From NCBI GenBank assembly GCA_039621445.1, contig CP154957.1:18891237-18955236 (forward strand): 64,000 nucleotides of DNA. The letters run 5' to 3'. This DNA comes from Euglena gracilis. Lineage: Eukaryota; Euglenida; Euglenophyceae; Euglenales. Made by a program: the position numbers and the translations under genes. The first letter of the stretch is position 1; each line of letters begins with the position of its first letter. Under the pieces are notes generated by a model that was not told the origin of the DNA, did no database searches, and worked only from the letters and a program-made list of their open reading frames with translations. Shown piece by piece: positions 21,120 through 31,966 of this stretch.

Positions 21120-21250
21120 CAAAGGTGATCAGGGTTAGGGTTAGGCCAAAGTTAGGAGGTTCGGCCAAAATCGGGCCTAAAGTTAGACCCAGATTTGGGC
21201 CTAATCCCCTAAACCCTAACCCTGACCTGCCTAACCTAACTTTATCCCAA
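21120..21250. repeat. Fold-back repeat with telomere-like CCCTAA/TTAGGG
   Basis: GGTTAGGGTTAGG near 21,131 faces AAACCCTAACCCTGACC near 21,213. Between them GGCCTAAAGTTAG and GGGCCTAATCC continue the partial inverted symmetry. Similar GTTAGGCCTAAA motifs recur around 23,245-23,280 and 37,975-38,035. It is too short to be a telomere; an interstitial telomere-like or element-derived fold-back fits better. Confidence 0.6.
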
Positions 21251-21540
21251 CAAAGAACCCAAACTCTTTCCCTGCACCTCGAACAGGCATGCCGTGCTGC
21301 ATATTTCTCCCGTGGTGAGCGCAAAAATTGGGAGTCTGGCACATTTTTTAAACCAAAGGGGTCCAAATTCCTCCATTTAACAACCGAGCCCCCCCCATTA
21401 TTTTTTATTTGGTGGCGGTCATGAAATATTGGGGGCATATTTGGGGGGAACACAAAATTTGTGAAGCCAACCCATTTCTTTTGGAAATCCATAAGAACTT
21501 GCTCCAAACCTTGGACTGAATCGATGGTCCTTTTCTGCAG

Positions 21541-21780
21541 TGTACCTGGAGTGCAGAGCTTCCAATGTCTGGCTCTGGCCGCGCTTGCCGATGTGTGTAT
21601 GTCTGCGATGTGTGTATGGCTTAGCCCCCATATTGGTGTCGCTCTAGAACCCAACGACCGCCTCGCCCTTCTTTCCGTTCCAAGACTTTTCAATTCAAAT
21701 CCCGATGTTGGCACTCTACACATGGACAAAAGTGATCGTTCCAGTTCGGATGCACAAGTGTCCCTGTTTCCTGCAAATTT
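21541..21780 (+). CDS. Candidate exon, unrecognised
   Basis: Acceptor CCTTTTCTGCAG ends at 21,540. The frame stays open across 80 codons to a possible donor TTTTG|GTACAC, reading QSFQCLALAALADVCMSAMC and IGVALEPNDRLALLSVPRLF. It continues open to 21,898 if unspliced. Among the better isolated frames, but unrecognised. Confidence 0.3.
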
Positions 21781-22421
21781 TGGTACACATGGGGGAAAAT
21801 GCTCATTTGTTCACCCACCTTCCCACCTGCCCACCAAATATTCCGCACAACGTGGACAGTTTTTTTCACAAGAGAATTGGTTTTCAAAAGCAATTTAAAC
21901 ATCACACAAACCTCTTTTTTTCTTTCCCAGCCATCTGAGGGCTTTCCCCAAGAATATTCGGTGTTTCGTGCCGAAACCCATACCAGGGCCTCCGACCTGG
22001 GACCTGGGGGGGGGGGTCCGCCCCAGACCCCCCCCCCGGGGGTCTTCTGGCTTAAAAAGCAGCCTGGTGGTTGCTGTGGGCATGCCGGCAGGTAGTGAAT
22101 AGGGGTGATTCTGCAAGATTACCCGATTTGGGGGGGGGTCCTGTGCTGGGCTGGGTGGGTGGGGGACCCCCCCCCCGAAGGGTCTTAAAAAGAAGCCTGG
22201 CAACTGCCCTTCTCTGCTGCTTTCCCCGGACATTGGGAAACGGAGCAGGAAGAGGGCGACAACGAACAATTTGCATGTGAAGCTGGGAAAGACCCAGCCT
22301 CTCATTCCCTTCTAGCGTGTTTCATTTTTCTGTTGAATTTCTCTCTGCCCCTTTCCCCGATTGCCCCCTCTCCTTTGGAGAGGGTTCCGTGGCAGCGATC
22401 TTGCCCCACCCTTTCCCCCAG

Positions 22422-22474
22422 AACCATTCAGATTGAGTTGATTGACACCAGCAGGGAGAATGAGGAGATTCGTG
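22422..22474 (+). CDS. Short candidate exon
   Basis: CCTTTCCCCCAG ends at 22,421, followed by TIQIELIDTSRENEEIRG and a donor-like CGTGGG|GTGCGA. The 40 bp before the acceptor (CCCTCTCCTTTGGAGAGGTT-like, then GCGATCTTGCCC) is repeated before the acceptor at about 36,338, so an intron end seems to have been duplicated. Confidence 0.3.
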
Positions 22475-23778
22475 GGGTGCGATAACGTGGGGACATCGCC
22501 GGGAAGAAACAGCAACACCTCCAAGTTTTGGACAATTATGTGCCGTTTGTTGTAATGGACGGTTTTCACAGGCTAAACTGCCGATGTCCAATTTTGGGCC
22601 GATGGTCTTTTTGCCCATTTAAAAGCCTTAGTGTGCTGAATCATTTGCATCATTGCATCCAAATCCGTCATACAATTGCATGCAAATTCATCATCTGAGG
22701 CCACACTCATAATTACACAGGTGTTCCTGTGCGCAATTGCCCAAATGGTCCCTGGGTTTATTTGTGCAAACTGACCACTTGCGCAACTGTGTGAACGCAC
22801 CATTTGAGCAGTTGCACTTGTGGTCCGTTCCTGCAGTTGCGCACAGGACAAATACTTTTTTAGGAAAATCACTTTTTAAAAAGTTTTGATTTTTTTTAGA
22901 TAGTCACAGTGTTCAGTACCATATATCATTTAGGGCTTGGTCCCACCTGTCCTAAATTGTTCCAGCAACGTCACATGTTGACAAGGCAGCCGTTGGAGGC
23001 CCCAAACACACATGTTAGATATATGTGCACCGATGGTGTGGTGGGGGGTCAAGGGGGGGCCAAGTGGAAGGCACAGGAGGGGTCGTATGGGGTACCCCGG
23101 GTCTGGCTTTTGGGATATTTCGGTCCGTTTCCCCTGGGAAACACACTGTTTTCGGGCAAATTGCACGGATTTGGGGAAAATGCGGGCTTAATGGTAGGAA
23201 TAGGTTGGGGTGAGGATTTGCGGAACAAAAATGGGCACTTTTAGGGACAAAGTTAGGCCTGAAGTTAGATCCGTTTTAGGGAAGATTTTTGGGTTGCACT
23301 TTTGTCAAAAATTTCCCAAAATTTGACCCAAATTCTGCCTAACTTGCTCCGAATGCAGCCTGACTTCTCCCTAAAATCATAAAAATGGGGTCCAGTCGTG
23401 ATTTTGGTTGTAACCCCAACCCTATCCCCTAGTGATAACCCAGACTATCCTCCGAAGGTCAAAGGCAGATGCCGATGCCACCATTACTTTTTACGTTCCT
23501 AGTGAAGGGGGGGGGGCTGACAAAATAATCTGAACAGATGTTTTTCAGCTTTAACCCCCCTAAAGCTATTTGAACACGAAATTTTCGAGCGCTGAAAAAT
23601 TATTTGGGGTCATAGGAGGTTCACTGTTTGTTGTTCTGAAAAGGTTCCTGTGCGCAATAGCGCACACAAACATTACTTTCAGTTCCGTGTGAGTTTCACA
23701 GAGTCCCATGGCAACCTGCCACAAAGTGATGGATATCCTCCTGCATTCTTCATCCCCTTCATCTTGCACAATTTGCAG

Positions 23779-24339
23779 GGGCCTCCCATATTGCTTCTAT
23801 TTCTTTCACATTGAAAAACACACTCCTTCCTTCAGAAACCTCTACAGAGTGATGCAGGCAATCAAAACGCAAGCAAAAGAGTGGACCTGTCACCCAACCT
23901 TTCAGAATCCATTTAGTTGCCATGCAGGTGAGTTTACGCAGCCAATTGCTGCTGTTGCTGCTACTGCAGCTGCCACCGCCGCCGCTTCTAAAAAAGAATA
24001 TGAATGCAAACAAGAATAATGAAAATAAAAACAATATTAAGAATCGAAAATTGGAGAAGAAATACAAGCCAACACCAGAGGTCAACTTATAGAGGGGGGT
24101 GAGCATGGGCCAGTTTCTGTGTCTATTCTGTAGGGATCATTCTATGCCACCCACACTCGCCTTCGGCCTCAAAATGCATGATCCATCACTTTGCCTGCTC
24201 GCAGGCACCCACTCCACTTCCTGGGGTGGGTACAAACCAAACTATTTCAGGAGGTGGGAGCAAGACTTCATCGGAAAGGCTTTCCCCCCGCAATGCCAGA
24301 GATCCAGCACTGAAAAACAGGGCAAAACATCACGCTCAG
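23779..24339 (+). CDS. Unrecognised gene, two exons joined by a phased intron
   Basis: Exon A (23,779-23,927) follows AATTTGCAG and ends at CATGCAG|GTGAGT. Exon B (24,134-24,339) follows TATTCTGTAG and ends at GCTCAG|GTAAGA. All four sites match consensus. Exon A leaves one base and exon B supplies two, so the join restores a glycine codon and the frame stays open through both: YRVMQAIKTQAKEWTCHPTF in A, then LCHPHSPSASKCMIHHFACS in B, ending in phase 0. The intron is 206 bp and begins with a GCTGCTGTTGCTGCTACTGC-like stretch. A possible next exon, 25,109-25,181, starts in phase 0. No domain recognised. Confidence 0.45.
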
Positions 24340-24984
24340 GTAAGAGCGAGTCAAAGGCGTCACTCAGATTAAAGGGGACCTTGAGCCCCTGCCCCTGAAG
24401 GAACTCCTCCGAAATTGTTGCCCTCAAACCAAAACAACCCTTCGGAAGGGTGACTCAATGACCCAATGCAAAAAAAAAGAAGCGAACACAAAATTTCATT
24501 TTGAAGCAGCCCATAAAAAATGGCAAAAACACCTCGATCATGAATCATCAAAAAAATATAAACCATGGGTCAAAGCATATCTTTGAAGAACAAAAAAGGG
24601 GTTCCCTTCACCCTTGGTCTTTGTGACAAAAAATGAGGCAGTGCACATTACTTGTGCTGGATGTTGCGCTTTACCGCAGTTTCGTGAGATTAATTCTCCA
24701 GCTCCAAAAAGGCTGTCCCCCCCCCCAAATAATTTTGCTCCTGCATAATCACCAGACCGATCTTTTTGGTCCCAACCCCCTGCAAGGCTATTCGGGCAAA
24801 CCTCAAACCATTGATTTACCTGCCGATTGACCGCTTTCATAAAGTAATTTGTTGTCAAATGCTGTTTTTTTTATATGCTATTTCTATTAATGATTGTACC
24901 TCCGCCTCCCCTGTTGTTGACACAGCGTGTCGTTGACACACCCCTTGTGTCAACGACATTTTTCCGTAACATACAAAACCCCCC

Positions 24985-25395
24985 CCAAATAGTATTGCAC
25001 CCGCAGGTCTATTGGACGGCCGCCTCCGGCGGGGGGGGGGGTGCAGCACTATTTGGACCCGCAGCACTATTGGACTGGGTGCCTCTTAGTCCCGGCCTAT
25101 CACCACAGGCACCCTTTTTGTCTACTCAATGTCCTTCTCTGAGGCTAGTGAGGTCGTGTGGTTCATCTTCGGACGACTATTGTGAGTTGCTTGGGTGGGA
25201 ATTTGCCCCCTTTCCCCTCTCTGCGGATTAAAAAAAGGTGCCTGCAGTAGGCTGCACTAGCTTCTACGCATTTCACATTGCTGTGATTTGGGGGGGGTGC
25301 AGCACTATTGGACGCTCGCTTCATCCGGCAGGGGGTGCAGCACTATTTGGACCCGCAGCTCTATTGGCCCCGCAGCACTATTAGGGGGGGGGTTA
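24985..25395. repeat. GCAGCACTATTTGGACCCG repeats
   Basis: The string GTGCAGCACTATTTGGACCC followed by CGCAGC.CTATTGG occurs at about 25,040 and 25,335, each next to C/G tracts and CCTCCGGCGG or CATCCGGCAG. The two blocks are about 295 bp apart and flank the candidate exon at 25,109. Confidence 0.6.
25109..25181 (+). CDS. Possible next exon of the 23.8-kb gene
   Basis: TATCACCACAG|GCACCC and CTATT|GTGAGT bound a frame reading LSTQCPSLRLVRSCGSSSDD, in the phase expected after the exon ending at 24,339. The 770-bp gap would be an intron holding GCAGCACTATTTGGACC repeats. Confidence 0.3.
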
Positions 25396-25786
25396 TTTTC
25401 TTTATGTTGGCCACAGTTTCTAAAAAAGCCAAGACACTTCAAAATTGCGTTGGATCTTCTTCCCAGCCATGGCTTCGAATGTTTCCCCATGAATTTGGTG
25501 TTTTGGTGGAGTATGAGAAGTCTGATGGCACAATTGTGGAGGCCAGTTGTTGCTGGTGCGTTCAGTTTTTTTTTAAGTACCATGTCGTTGACGCAGCGTG
25601 TGTTGGCAGCCCCCCCCCCATGTCAATAGCATTTTCCTGGAACATTGGCGTGTCTATGACAAGAGGGGGAGGTAACATAATTTAATACTTCTATTCATTG
25701 GACAACCGAATAATATGGCATTCAGGATGATTTTTTATGCTCACCCCTCCTGATTTTACAAATAAATAATTAAAGACGAATAAATA

Positions 25787-26199
25787 CCCCCCCCCTTATG
25801 TCCAACGACCCCCCTATGTCCAATGACCACCCCCCCCCCCGGTCAGAGGACACCTTTTCGGAGGTTTGACCAAGTTTTTGGTCCCGGCGTGAAGCGCCGG
25901 GACGAAAAACTTTGCCCAAAAATTGGCCAAAAATTTGGCCAAAATGCCATTTTTGACACTTTTTGGACAAAAATTTGTCGAAATTGCCCAAAATTTTCGG
26001 CGCAAAGCGCCGGAAGGGAAAATTTGGGCATTTTTTGGTGGGTAGGGACCCGGGTACACACCAACTTTCTTTTGACCCCATGTCCAACGACCACCCCCCC
26101 CCCCGGTCAGGGGACACCTTTTTGGTCACTACCCTATGTCCAACGACCACCCCCCCCGGTCAGAGGACAGAGGTTACCGGTCATTGGACATAGGGGGGG
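25787..26199. mobile_element. TA-flanked terminal-inverted-repeat element, complete copy
   Basis: 413 bp. The left end CCCCCC..TATGTCCAACGACC is mirrored by the right end GGTCATTGGACATAGGGGG, flanked by TA on both sides (25,785-25,786 and 26,200-26,201). The subterminal GGTCAGAGGACACC unit is repeated. The middle has two hairpins, GGCGTGAAGCGCC and GGCGCAAAGCGCC. There is no open frame of note, so it is non-autonomous. TA duplication fits Tc1/mariner-type integration, by inference. Confidence 0.75.
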
Positions 26200-26290
26200 T
26201 AACAAAATAGTAATAAAAAGATGCATCGGCAGCTGCCTTCTACTCTTCTACTTGCTCCGGGGTGCCCAAACTTTCAAAGACTTTTTGCAG

Positions 26291-26447
26291 TTCCCTCTGC
26301 AGGGCACCAGACCACATCCCGGTGACATCATACAGATCCGGGTGCCACTTATTGGGACTTTCAAAAAACTGGTACCTTTGTGCAATTGTGCTACGTGTCA
26401 AGTGCGATGCTGGTCCCAGCTCCGGAAAGGAGAGGGAGAGAGTCATT
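26291..26447 (+). CDS. Candidate exon
   Basis: GACTTTTTGCAG ends at 26,290 and a donor-like CATTG|GTGACA follows. The phase-0 frame reads LIGTFKKLVPLCNCATCQVR. Another frame (SLCRAPDHIPVTSYRSGCHL) is open over the same span, so frame choice is uncertain. Confidence 0.25.
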
Positions 26448-26530
26448 GGTGACATCTAAATGGCAGTGTAACACTTGGTAACGTGCTGACACACAAAGTG
26501 TATAAGCTTTCCTCCCACCTCAGTTTCCAG

Positions 26531-26691
26531 AATCCAACCTTGCCCACCCTCCTGCCTCCGCCAACCGCCCACTATGCTTCATTGCGGGTATTTTGCCTTG
26601 GCTGTCGGAGCTGTACATATGGTTTGGCATCTGTTGTGCCGCTGGCAGGACCTTCATTGCATTTCACTTGCTGAGTGACTTGTTGACTTTT
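26531..26691 (+). CDS. Candidate internal exon, membrane-like
   Basis: Bounded by CAGTTTCCAG (ending 26,530) and consensus TTTTTG|GTGAGA. The frame reads NLAHPPASANRPLCFIAGIL and PWLSELYIWFGICCAAG, then FIAFHLLSDLLTF. Two hydrophobic segments suggest a membrane protein. A second frame is also open, but this one ends exactly at the donor. No family recognised. Confidence 0.35.
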
Positions 26692-26939
26692 TGGTGAGAC
26701 CCTGTCCCTCAATCCAGAAATGGAATATGGCACATTTGGTTAAGCAGCGGTGGTGCGAAAGAATGCACCGATCAGTATCAGGGAATTTCTAAAGCCAGAC
26801 CCCCCCCCTACCCCCCCCCCCAGGGGGTCCAGCCAGCCAGCACCTTTTTTCCAGCCAGCACCTGCCAGCTGGCTGCGGACCCCCGGGGAGGGGGGTCGAG
26901 CGGTAATAAAGTTTTTGCAGCTCAGCAAAGTCGGGCTGG

Positions 26940-27640
26940 ACCGAAAAAAAAATGGTCGAAAATGGCCCAAAATGGCCGTTTTTGGCACTTTTGGGGGGCT
27001 ATCACCTCAAATGCTTAGCTGAAAAGATGCATGTGGGATAGGGCATCCCAAGGGCTTCATTTTTGTTCGGCGGACGTTTCCTTTCATTTTGCTTCATTGT
27101 CGAGAAATTTTTTAAAACTCATCAGCAAACAAACGGCCCAAAAAAACACCCCAAAATGGCCGTTTTGGGCCACAAAACCGAGCTGGAACAAGGGCCAGGG
27201 GTGACGTGACGGCGGCCCGATAGAGGGTCTCCAAGGGTACATTTCATATACCAGACACTTTTGGAAATAATGTACGTTTTCTCGACATATTTTTGAAAAA
27301 TCATATTTTTGTCCGAATGGCGACACCCTGGCGAAATGTCAGAGTTCAAACTGGGAGAGGGGGGGTTGGCTAATCTTACTCAGTTTGGAACCCTTGTTGG
27401 CTGAATAACTCAGGCCTGGCAGGGAGTTGGGGGTCAGACAGAGGTGATCCAGAACTGGGATCCAGTCGCTCGCGACTGAAAAAAATGTAATTCCGGGAAC
27501 CAGGCTGGGGTCATGGTGATAATCTGCAGTTTTCATTACCTATCCAGGGGCGGGGGGAGGGGAAGTTCTACAGTGGTAAGCTTCGCTCTTACCTATGAAG
27601 ATCAGCGACCAGTTTTTCATCAGTGCTGAGCTCTTTGTAA
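26940..27640 (+). repeat. Modular dispersed repeat (TCTCGGGCTAGGCGG family), copy 2
   Basis: Contains AAGGGCTTCATTTTTGTTCG, GGGTTGGCTAATCTTACTCAG, AATAACTCAGGCCTGGC, CCAGTCGCTCGCGACTGA, CATGGTGATAATC and the tail AGTGGTAAGCTTCGCTCTTACC, in the order seen at 1.1-1.9 kb. More modules with TCTCAGGCTAGGCGGGGATT and TCTCGGGCCCGGCAGGGAAT follow at 27,715-28,120. Confidence 0.75.
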
Positions 27641-28132
27641 TCAAAAGCAACGTACCTGGCCCGGCCCGGCGGCCCGGCCAGGTCACGTCTACAGTGTTGT
27701 TTTGCGGTGTGAATTGGCCATATCTCAGGCTAGGCGGGGATTTACGGGGATATTGAAATGCCATTAGATATGGCATTTTAAGGGCTTCAGTTTAGGTCTC
27801 CTAGCACTTTGTTTGATTCTACTTCATTTTCGAGTTATTTGGCATTTCGCGATGTTTGGGCCCAAACACAGCCCGAAGCGGACCGAAAAATCGCCATTTC
27901 TCGGGCCCGGCAGGGAATTACGGGAAAACCCAAAACACGGTCAGATATGACGTTCTCAGGGCTTCATATGGCGTCTTGAATATTTTCCTTCATTTTGCTT
28001 CATTTTGGAGATATTTTGAAATTATGTGTTTTTTTGCCCGTTTTGGCCTAAAACGGGCCAAAACATCCGAAAAAACGTACCCAAAAATGAGGTTGCGGAT
28101 TCTGGATGTAATTCTGGCCAGCCGCTGGGTTT

Positions 28133-28315
28133 TTGGAAAACCAGGTATCAGGCTTGCACGGGCTTGAATTCTTCTGCTTGAGAGAACTCCTGCCATGGGA
28201 TACTTGCAAAGACACCTACCCAGCAAATGTTGCACAGAAGCTGAAGCTGAGGCGGGGCTTCCCAGGGTCGCTGAGTCGTCCAAAGGGACCAAGAATAACA
28301 CAGGTTTGTTGGAAT
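28133..28315 (+). CDS. Candidate exon ending at ACACAG|GTTTGT
   Basis: The frame reads LEFFCLRELLPWDTCKDTYP, then KLKLRRGFPGSLSRPKGPRI, up to a donor-like ACACAG|GTTTGTTGG. It lies directly after modular repeat copies and upstream of gene-family copy 3. No acceptor was identified and no family recognised. Confidence 0.25.
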
Positions 28316-28555
28316 GATCAGAAGATTGGATGGAGAAGCAGGAGGGAGGGTTCGGAGGGCACGGGGTTGATGGAATGGCCCAGGACCCCCCCCCCCCGTG
28401 GCTGACTGGTTTTCAAAAAGCGACTGGCTTTTTCTTTGAACGTGGAAGCTGACCCCAACCCGGGGTTGGTAAGGAATGGTATGCTCCAGCCACCTCTCCC
28501 CAGCCTGTCCCTCTCATCCCCCAACCATTGCCACAGCCACCTGCAGCCACCTACA

Positions 28556-29145
28556 ATGTGCCAGCTCTGCGACTTCTCCTACGCCGTCCCCCTCCTCTCC
28601 CAGAGACGCCGGAGGACAGCCACCACTGCCGCTTTGACCTCGGCAAGGGCGTTGCTCAAGATACTTTGACCCACCCCCACGGGGGTCCATTGTGCAAAAA
28701 AAAAGATTTTTTTGACCCCAGCATGTCATGAACAGCATTTTTCCCGGCCCATTTTGCCCGTTTTTGGCCCATTTTTGTACCGAAAGCGAATAATCCGTTA
28801 CTGTCCAGCCGCCCTTCCATCGGCTGGAAATAAATTAATCTCGTTGAGTGGGGTAGGGGGTCCTGGGCTGGAAACAGGCTGCTGGCTGCTTTTTGGCTTT
28901 TGGCAGTTTTTTTTTTTGATGCTTTTGCGATTTCGATTTTTTGGCACCCGGGCCCAGCTCCAGCCTGGGATCCCTCTGTGGGAGGGTCAGCCAACAGCTT
29001 TTTTCCAGCCAGCCCAAATTTCCCAGCCTTTGAGCTGGACTCCCCGGGGTGAGTCTTGAAGCAACGCCCTGACCCCAGCCAAGGAGGCCAAGCAGCTGGA
29101 GACCGCTAGCATGGACCTCGGGCGCTGCTTTTGGAACGGAAGGGA
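28556..29145 (+). pseudogene. MCQLCDF-family gene, copy 3, first exon split by an insertion
   Basis: ATG 28,556 opens MCQLCDFSYAVPLLSQRRRR. After 28,645 the exon is interrupted by a 425-bp inverted-repeat element, and resumes at 29,071 with a stretch encoding PAKEAKQLETASMDLGRCFW. In copy 2 (15,873-16,040) the same two parts are contiguous. Unless the element is spliced out, the insertion destroys the exon (the frame stops soon after 28,660). Confidence 0.6.
28646..29070. mobile_element. Mutator-like non-autonomous element inside a gene-family exon
   Basis: Terminal inverted repeats start AGGGCGTTGCTCAAG (28,646-28,660) and end CTTGAAGCAACGCCCT (29,055-29,070). The flanks GACCTCGGCA (28,636-28,645) and GACCCCAGCC (29,071-29,080) look like a diverged 9-10-bp target duplication of the single GGCCCCGGCC found in copy 2. 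That length fits Mutator-like elements. The interior has GGGGGTCCA near the left end and GAGCTGGACTCC near the right, a T-rich centre and TTTCCAGCCAGCCCA. Relatives lie at 42,627 and, in part, 41,477 and 26,810. Confidence 0.75.
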
Positions 29146-29584
29146 CATCTCGCCTCGTGGGCCATACCCCCGGGTTTCTGTCTACCACGTTTGTACCCCC
29201 TTGACGGGAATCCCAGAAACCCAATGGGTCGAACCCCCCCCCCCAAGGCCTTCCAGCACTTCAAGGGCGCCGGTTTTTAGGTCAAAATCTTCTTTCTGAG
29301 CCGCAGACCTTGCGCGGTGCTGTGGTGTGGGGGGTGTTGCCCCCCACCACGCCTTCCCGTGCAGCCCTGCCCCCTCCCCAAGTTGGCTCCATTCACTAAC
29401 TTAAGTCTTGTTGTAACGTCACGGGGCTGTAGCTTGCTTAAGTTATTGCAGGATAAAAGTATGCAGTGCGCGTATTTAACGCTTCTTTTGCTTTTTTTTT
29501 TTAGGCCAAAAGGCACTATTTCGCTTATTCGTTTAGCACTCATTTCACTTATTTTGCAGGATTTTCCCCATGTATTTTGACCAT

Positions 29585-30040
29585 ATTGACCATGGATCAA
29601 TTTGGACAGGGGAAAATTGATAATTGCAAACAATCGACAATTTCCACAATTTCCCGCAATTTTCTGCAATTCCCCACATTTTTCTGCAGTTTTCCGTATT
29701 TTTTTCAACAGTTTCCCGCAATTTTGCACAATCATCCGCAATTTTCTGCAGTTTTCCACAAATTCCCTGCATTTTTTCCTCTTTGTACAATTTTTCTAAA
29801 GGATCTGAAATGGAAGGTGAAATGAGTCCCCAACATCCCTCGGTTCCCAAACATTCAAAAAAATTTTAAGAGTTCTTTTGTTGGACAAAGTGTGAACGGC
29901 GGCTCAAAACAACCCCAATGTTGCAATTTTTTAAAAAAATGTGAAATTCATCCGAGTCACCTTCAGGAGAAATGGGTTTATTCCCCGTACCATTTTTCTG
30001 CACAATTTTACCTAATTTTCCGCAATTTTTCCAAATTTTT
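29585..30040 (+). repeat. TTTTC(C/T)GCAATTTTC low-complexity block
   Basis: Irregular repetition of TTTTCTGCA, TTCCGCAATTT and TTTCCCGCAATTT. Open frames across it are rich in phenylalanine and are composition artefacts. It lies in what would be an intron of gene-family copy 3. Confidence 0.75.
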
Positions 30041-30196
30041 TTTGAAAAAGACCTCGGTATCAACTCCCCCCCTGATTTGGGCCATTTCAATCTTTTTGGG
30101 GGGCTTTTGTCCTGATTTGGTGTGTGTCGGGCAAAATGTTTTTGTCAATGCGTCTTTTTTTTGTGATTTGGTGTGTATTGGCAAGAAACATGATTT

Positions 30197-30233
30197 GGTG
30201 TGTGTGTGTGTGTGTATGTGTGTGTGTATATAT

Positions 30234-30270
<37 letters not shown>
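30197..30270. repeat. TG/TA microsatellite
   Basis: (TG)n followed by (TA)n with one TAATAT interruption. Confidence 0.95.
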
Positions 30271-30354
30271 TTCACAACGGAGTGGTTTTTTGGGGGCTAT
30301 TTTGGGGGAGGCTTCAAAAGAAGCCTGCTTGCCCCATCAATCAGGGGGGGGGGA

Positions 30355-30475
30355 TGCGCTGCGCATTTTTGCGCATTTTTGTCAATTTTTCAAAAATGCG
30401 CATTTTTGCGCTTTTTTTTTTGCGCATTTTTTGCGCATTTTTTCCATTTTCCCACTTTTTTTTTACACTTTTTGG
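30355..30475 (+). repeat. TGCGCATTTT low-complexity block
   Basis: Repeated TGCGCATTTTTG. Shorter relatives occur at 30,955-30,990 (same unit), 44,105-44,520 and 59,395-59,525 (CCGCATTTTT). No coding value. Confidence 0.85.
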
Positions 30476-31133
30476 AGGCATTTTCTCCACATTGTCCATG
30501 TTGTCCACATTGTCCATATGTCAAAAACAAACTTGACATTGGTGTTCTTTAACACCGTTCTTCAACACCAACCAAACCACACACCGAATGTTGCCCACGT
30601 TCAACTAACCCATTTCTATAACCAACGAACCCATTTCCGCACTTTTTTTTCACCAAAGGGACCCACCTCAAGAAAAAACCCTTGGGTGGTGAGGTGTGGG
30701 TATTCATCCAATGACGATGAGGACACTAGGGTTTTCAGAGACCCCACATCGAATCCTACTCCCCTGGTCACAAGTTAGGGGCACCATGGCTGGCATTGTT
30801 GGTTATGGTGAACAGAGAGTGACGCCTTGCTCGTGCATTTTTTTTAACCAAAAATGCCTTCATTTCAGCTGTTTTTATTTTGGTTTAATTTTGGGCTTAT
30901 TGTTGGAAATTTTTCTAAGTCCTTTTTCCCTTAGGAATTTACAAACTCAGCGCATTTTTTTGCGCATTTTTGCGCATTTTTGCGCATTTTTTCCGAGGGC
31001 CGTCCAGCGCATTCCCCCCCCTGCATCAATACAATGCCCTGGGTTGGCCAAACGAGTGTGCACCCCAAGTTGCCAGTGCACCAACTTCGTGTACATACTG
31101 GGAGGTAGTATTCTGTTGCACATGGCAGCACAG

Positions 31134-31254
31134 AGCCCCCGACAGCCAGGACGGCCTCTCGTCCGAGGCAATCACCCGCCCCTCCCGCCCCGACAGCCCC
31201 GTGGACTGCGATTTTCACGTCCCATTGTGGGCCCTGCCCCGGCCTCAGCATGCC
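31134..31254 (+). CDS. MCQLCDF-family gene, copy 3, middle exon
   Basis: ATGGCAGCACAG ends at 31,133. The frame reads PDSQDGLSSEAITRPSRPDS then CDFHVPLWALPRPQHAS. Its differences from the 61.1-kb copy in HVPLWALPRPQHA are all synonymous, which is the best evidence for past selection on this protein. 29.2-31.1 kb, upstream, is repeat-rich and would be intronic. Confidence 0.55.
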
Positions 31255-31658
31255 TCTTATAGATGGAGGGGTGGGGGCACCCCTCCATTCAGGAAGTGGT
31301 GGGGGGGTGGCAGACCTCTTTCATACCTGGTGGTGGTGTACCGAGGTATGAGGAGGGCCCCCCGGACGATCCTAACGCTTGGCCTCCCTTGGTCCTCCTT
31401 GCATGCAACCTTGGCCTTGGCCCCCTAAGTCGGCTTGGTTCCGACTTTGACATGCCATCTTGGTGTTTTAAGTTTTTGGCTTCCTTCTGGCATATGGCCC
31501 GCTGAGATTCTTAACATGCAAATTGGGCCCCTTAAGGTTGGCCCCCAGCCCATCTTCCGGGGGGGGGGGGATTGTCTGACGGGATCACCCAGTTGCGGCC
31601 ATTGTTCTTCCGCGTTCAAGTTTACATCCGAAAAACGGTGCGCGCACGCCGGCCGCTG

Positions 31659-31760
31659 TCCTCCTTCCATGCGGCCCCCCTCCTGACGCACACGTTCGTG
31701 GGCATCGTGGAGCACGAGGCCGAGCTGGCAGCGTGGAAGAGCACCCACCCCCAAGGCTGA
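31659..31760 (+). CDS. MCQLCDF-family gene, copy 3, last exon
   Basis: SSFHAAPLLTHTFVGIVEHE then AELAAWKSTHPQG and TGA. It aligns gap-free with 17,541-17,636 and 61,291-61,386. The preceding residues RRPL are also shared, so the exon boundary is at least a few codons further 5'. The GCCGACCAGG minisatellite begins 50 bp after the stop. Confidence 0.6.
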   Translation, partial: SSFHAAPLLTHTFVGIVEHEAELAAWKSTHPQG

Positions 31761-31810
31761 CCCCCCAACCTGAGCCCGCAGCCCTGAGCCTCTGGCACCA
31801 CCAGGCACCT

Positions 31811-31966
31811 ACGGCCGACCAGGGCCGACCAGGGCCGACCAGGGCCGACCAGGGCCGACCAGGGCCGACTATGATTTTCAGGACCCCCGTAGGTGGGGGT
31901 TCCGACCAGGGCCGACCAGGGCCGACCAGGGCCGACCAGGGCCGACCAGGGCCGACCAGGGCCGAC
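31811..31966 (+). repeat. 10-bp minisatellite GCCGACCAGG
   Basis: Two runs (31,811-31,868 and about 31,902-31,966) of the exact 10-mer, separated by CTATGATTTTCAGGACCCCC and GTAGGTGGGGGTTCC. A third run is at 33,638-33,695, again next to ACCCCCACCTATGG. Confidence 0.95.

Noticed and set aside
21120-21250. Chromosome end
   Set aside because: Only two or three TTAGGG units in inverted arrangement, surrounded by ordinary sequence.
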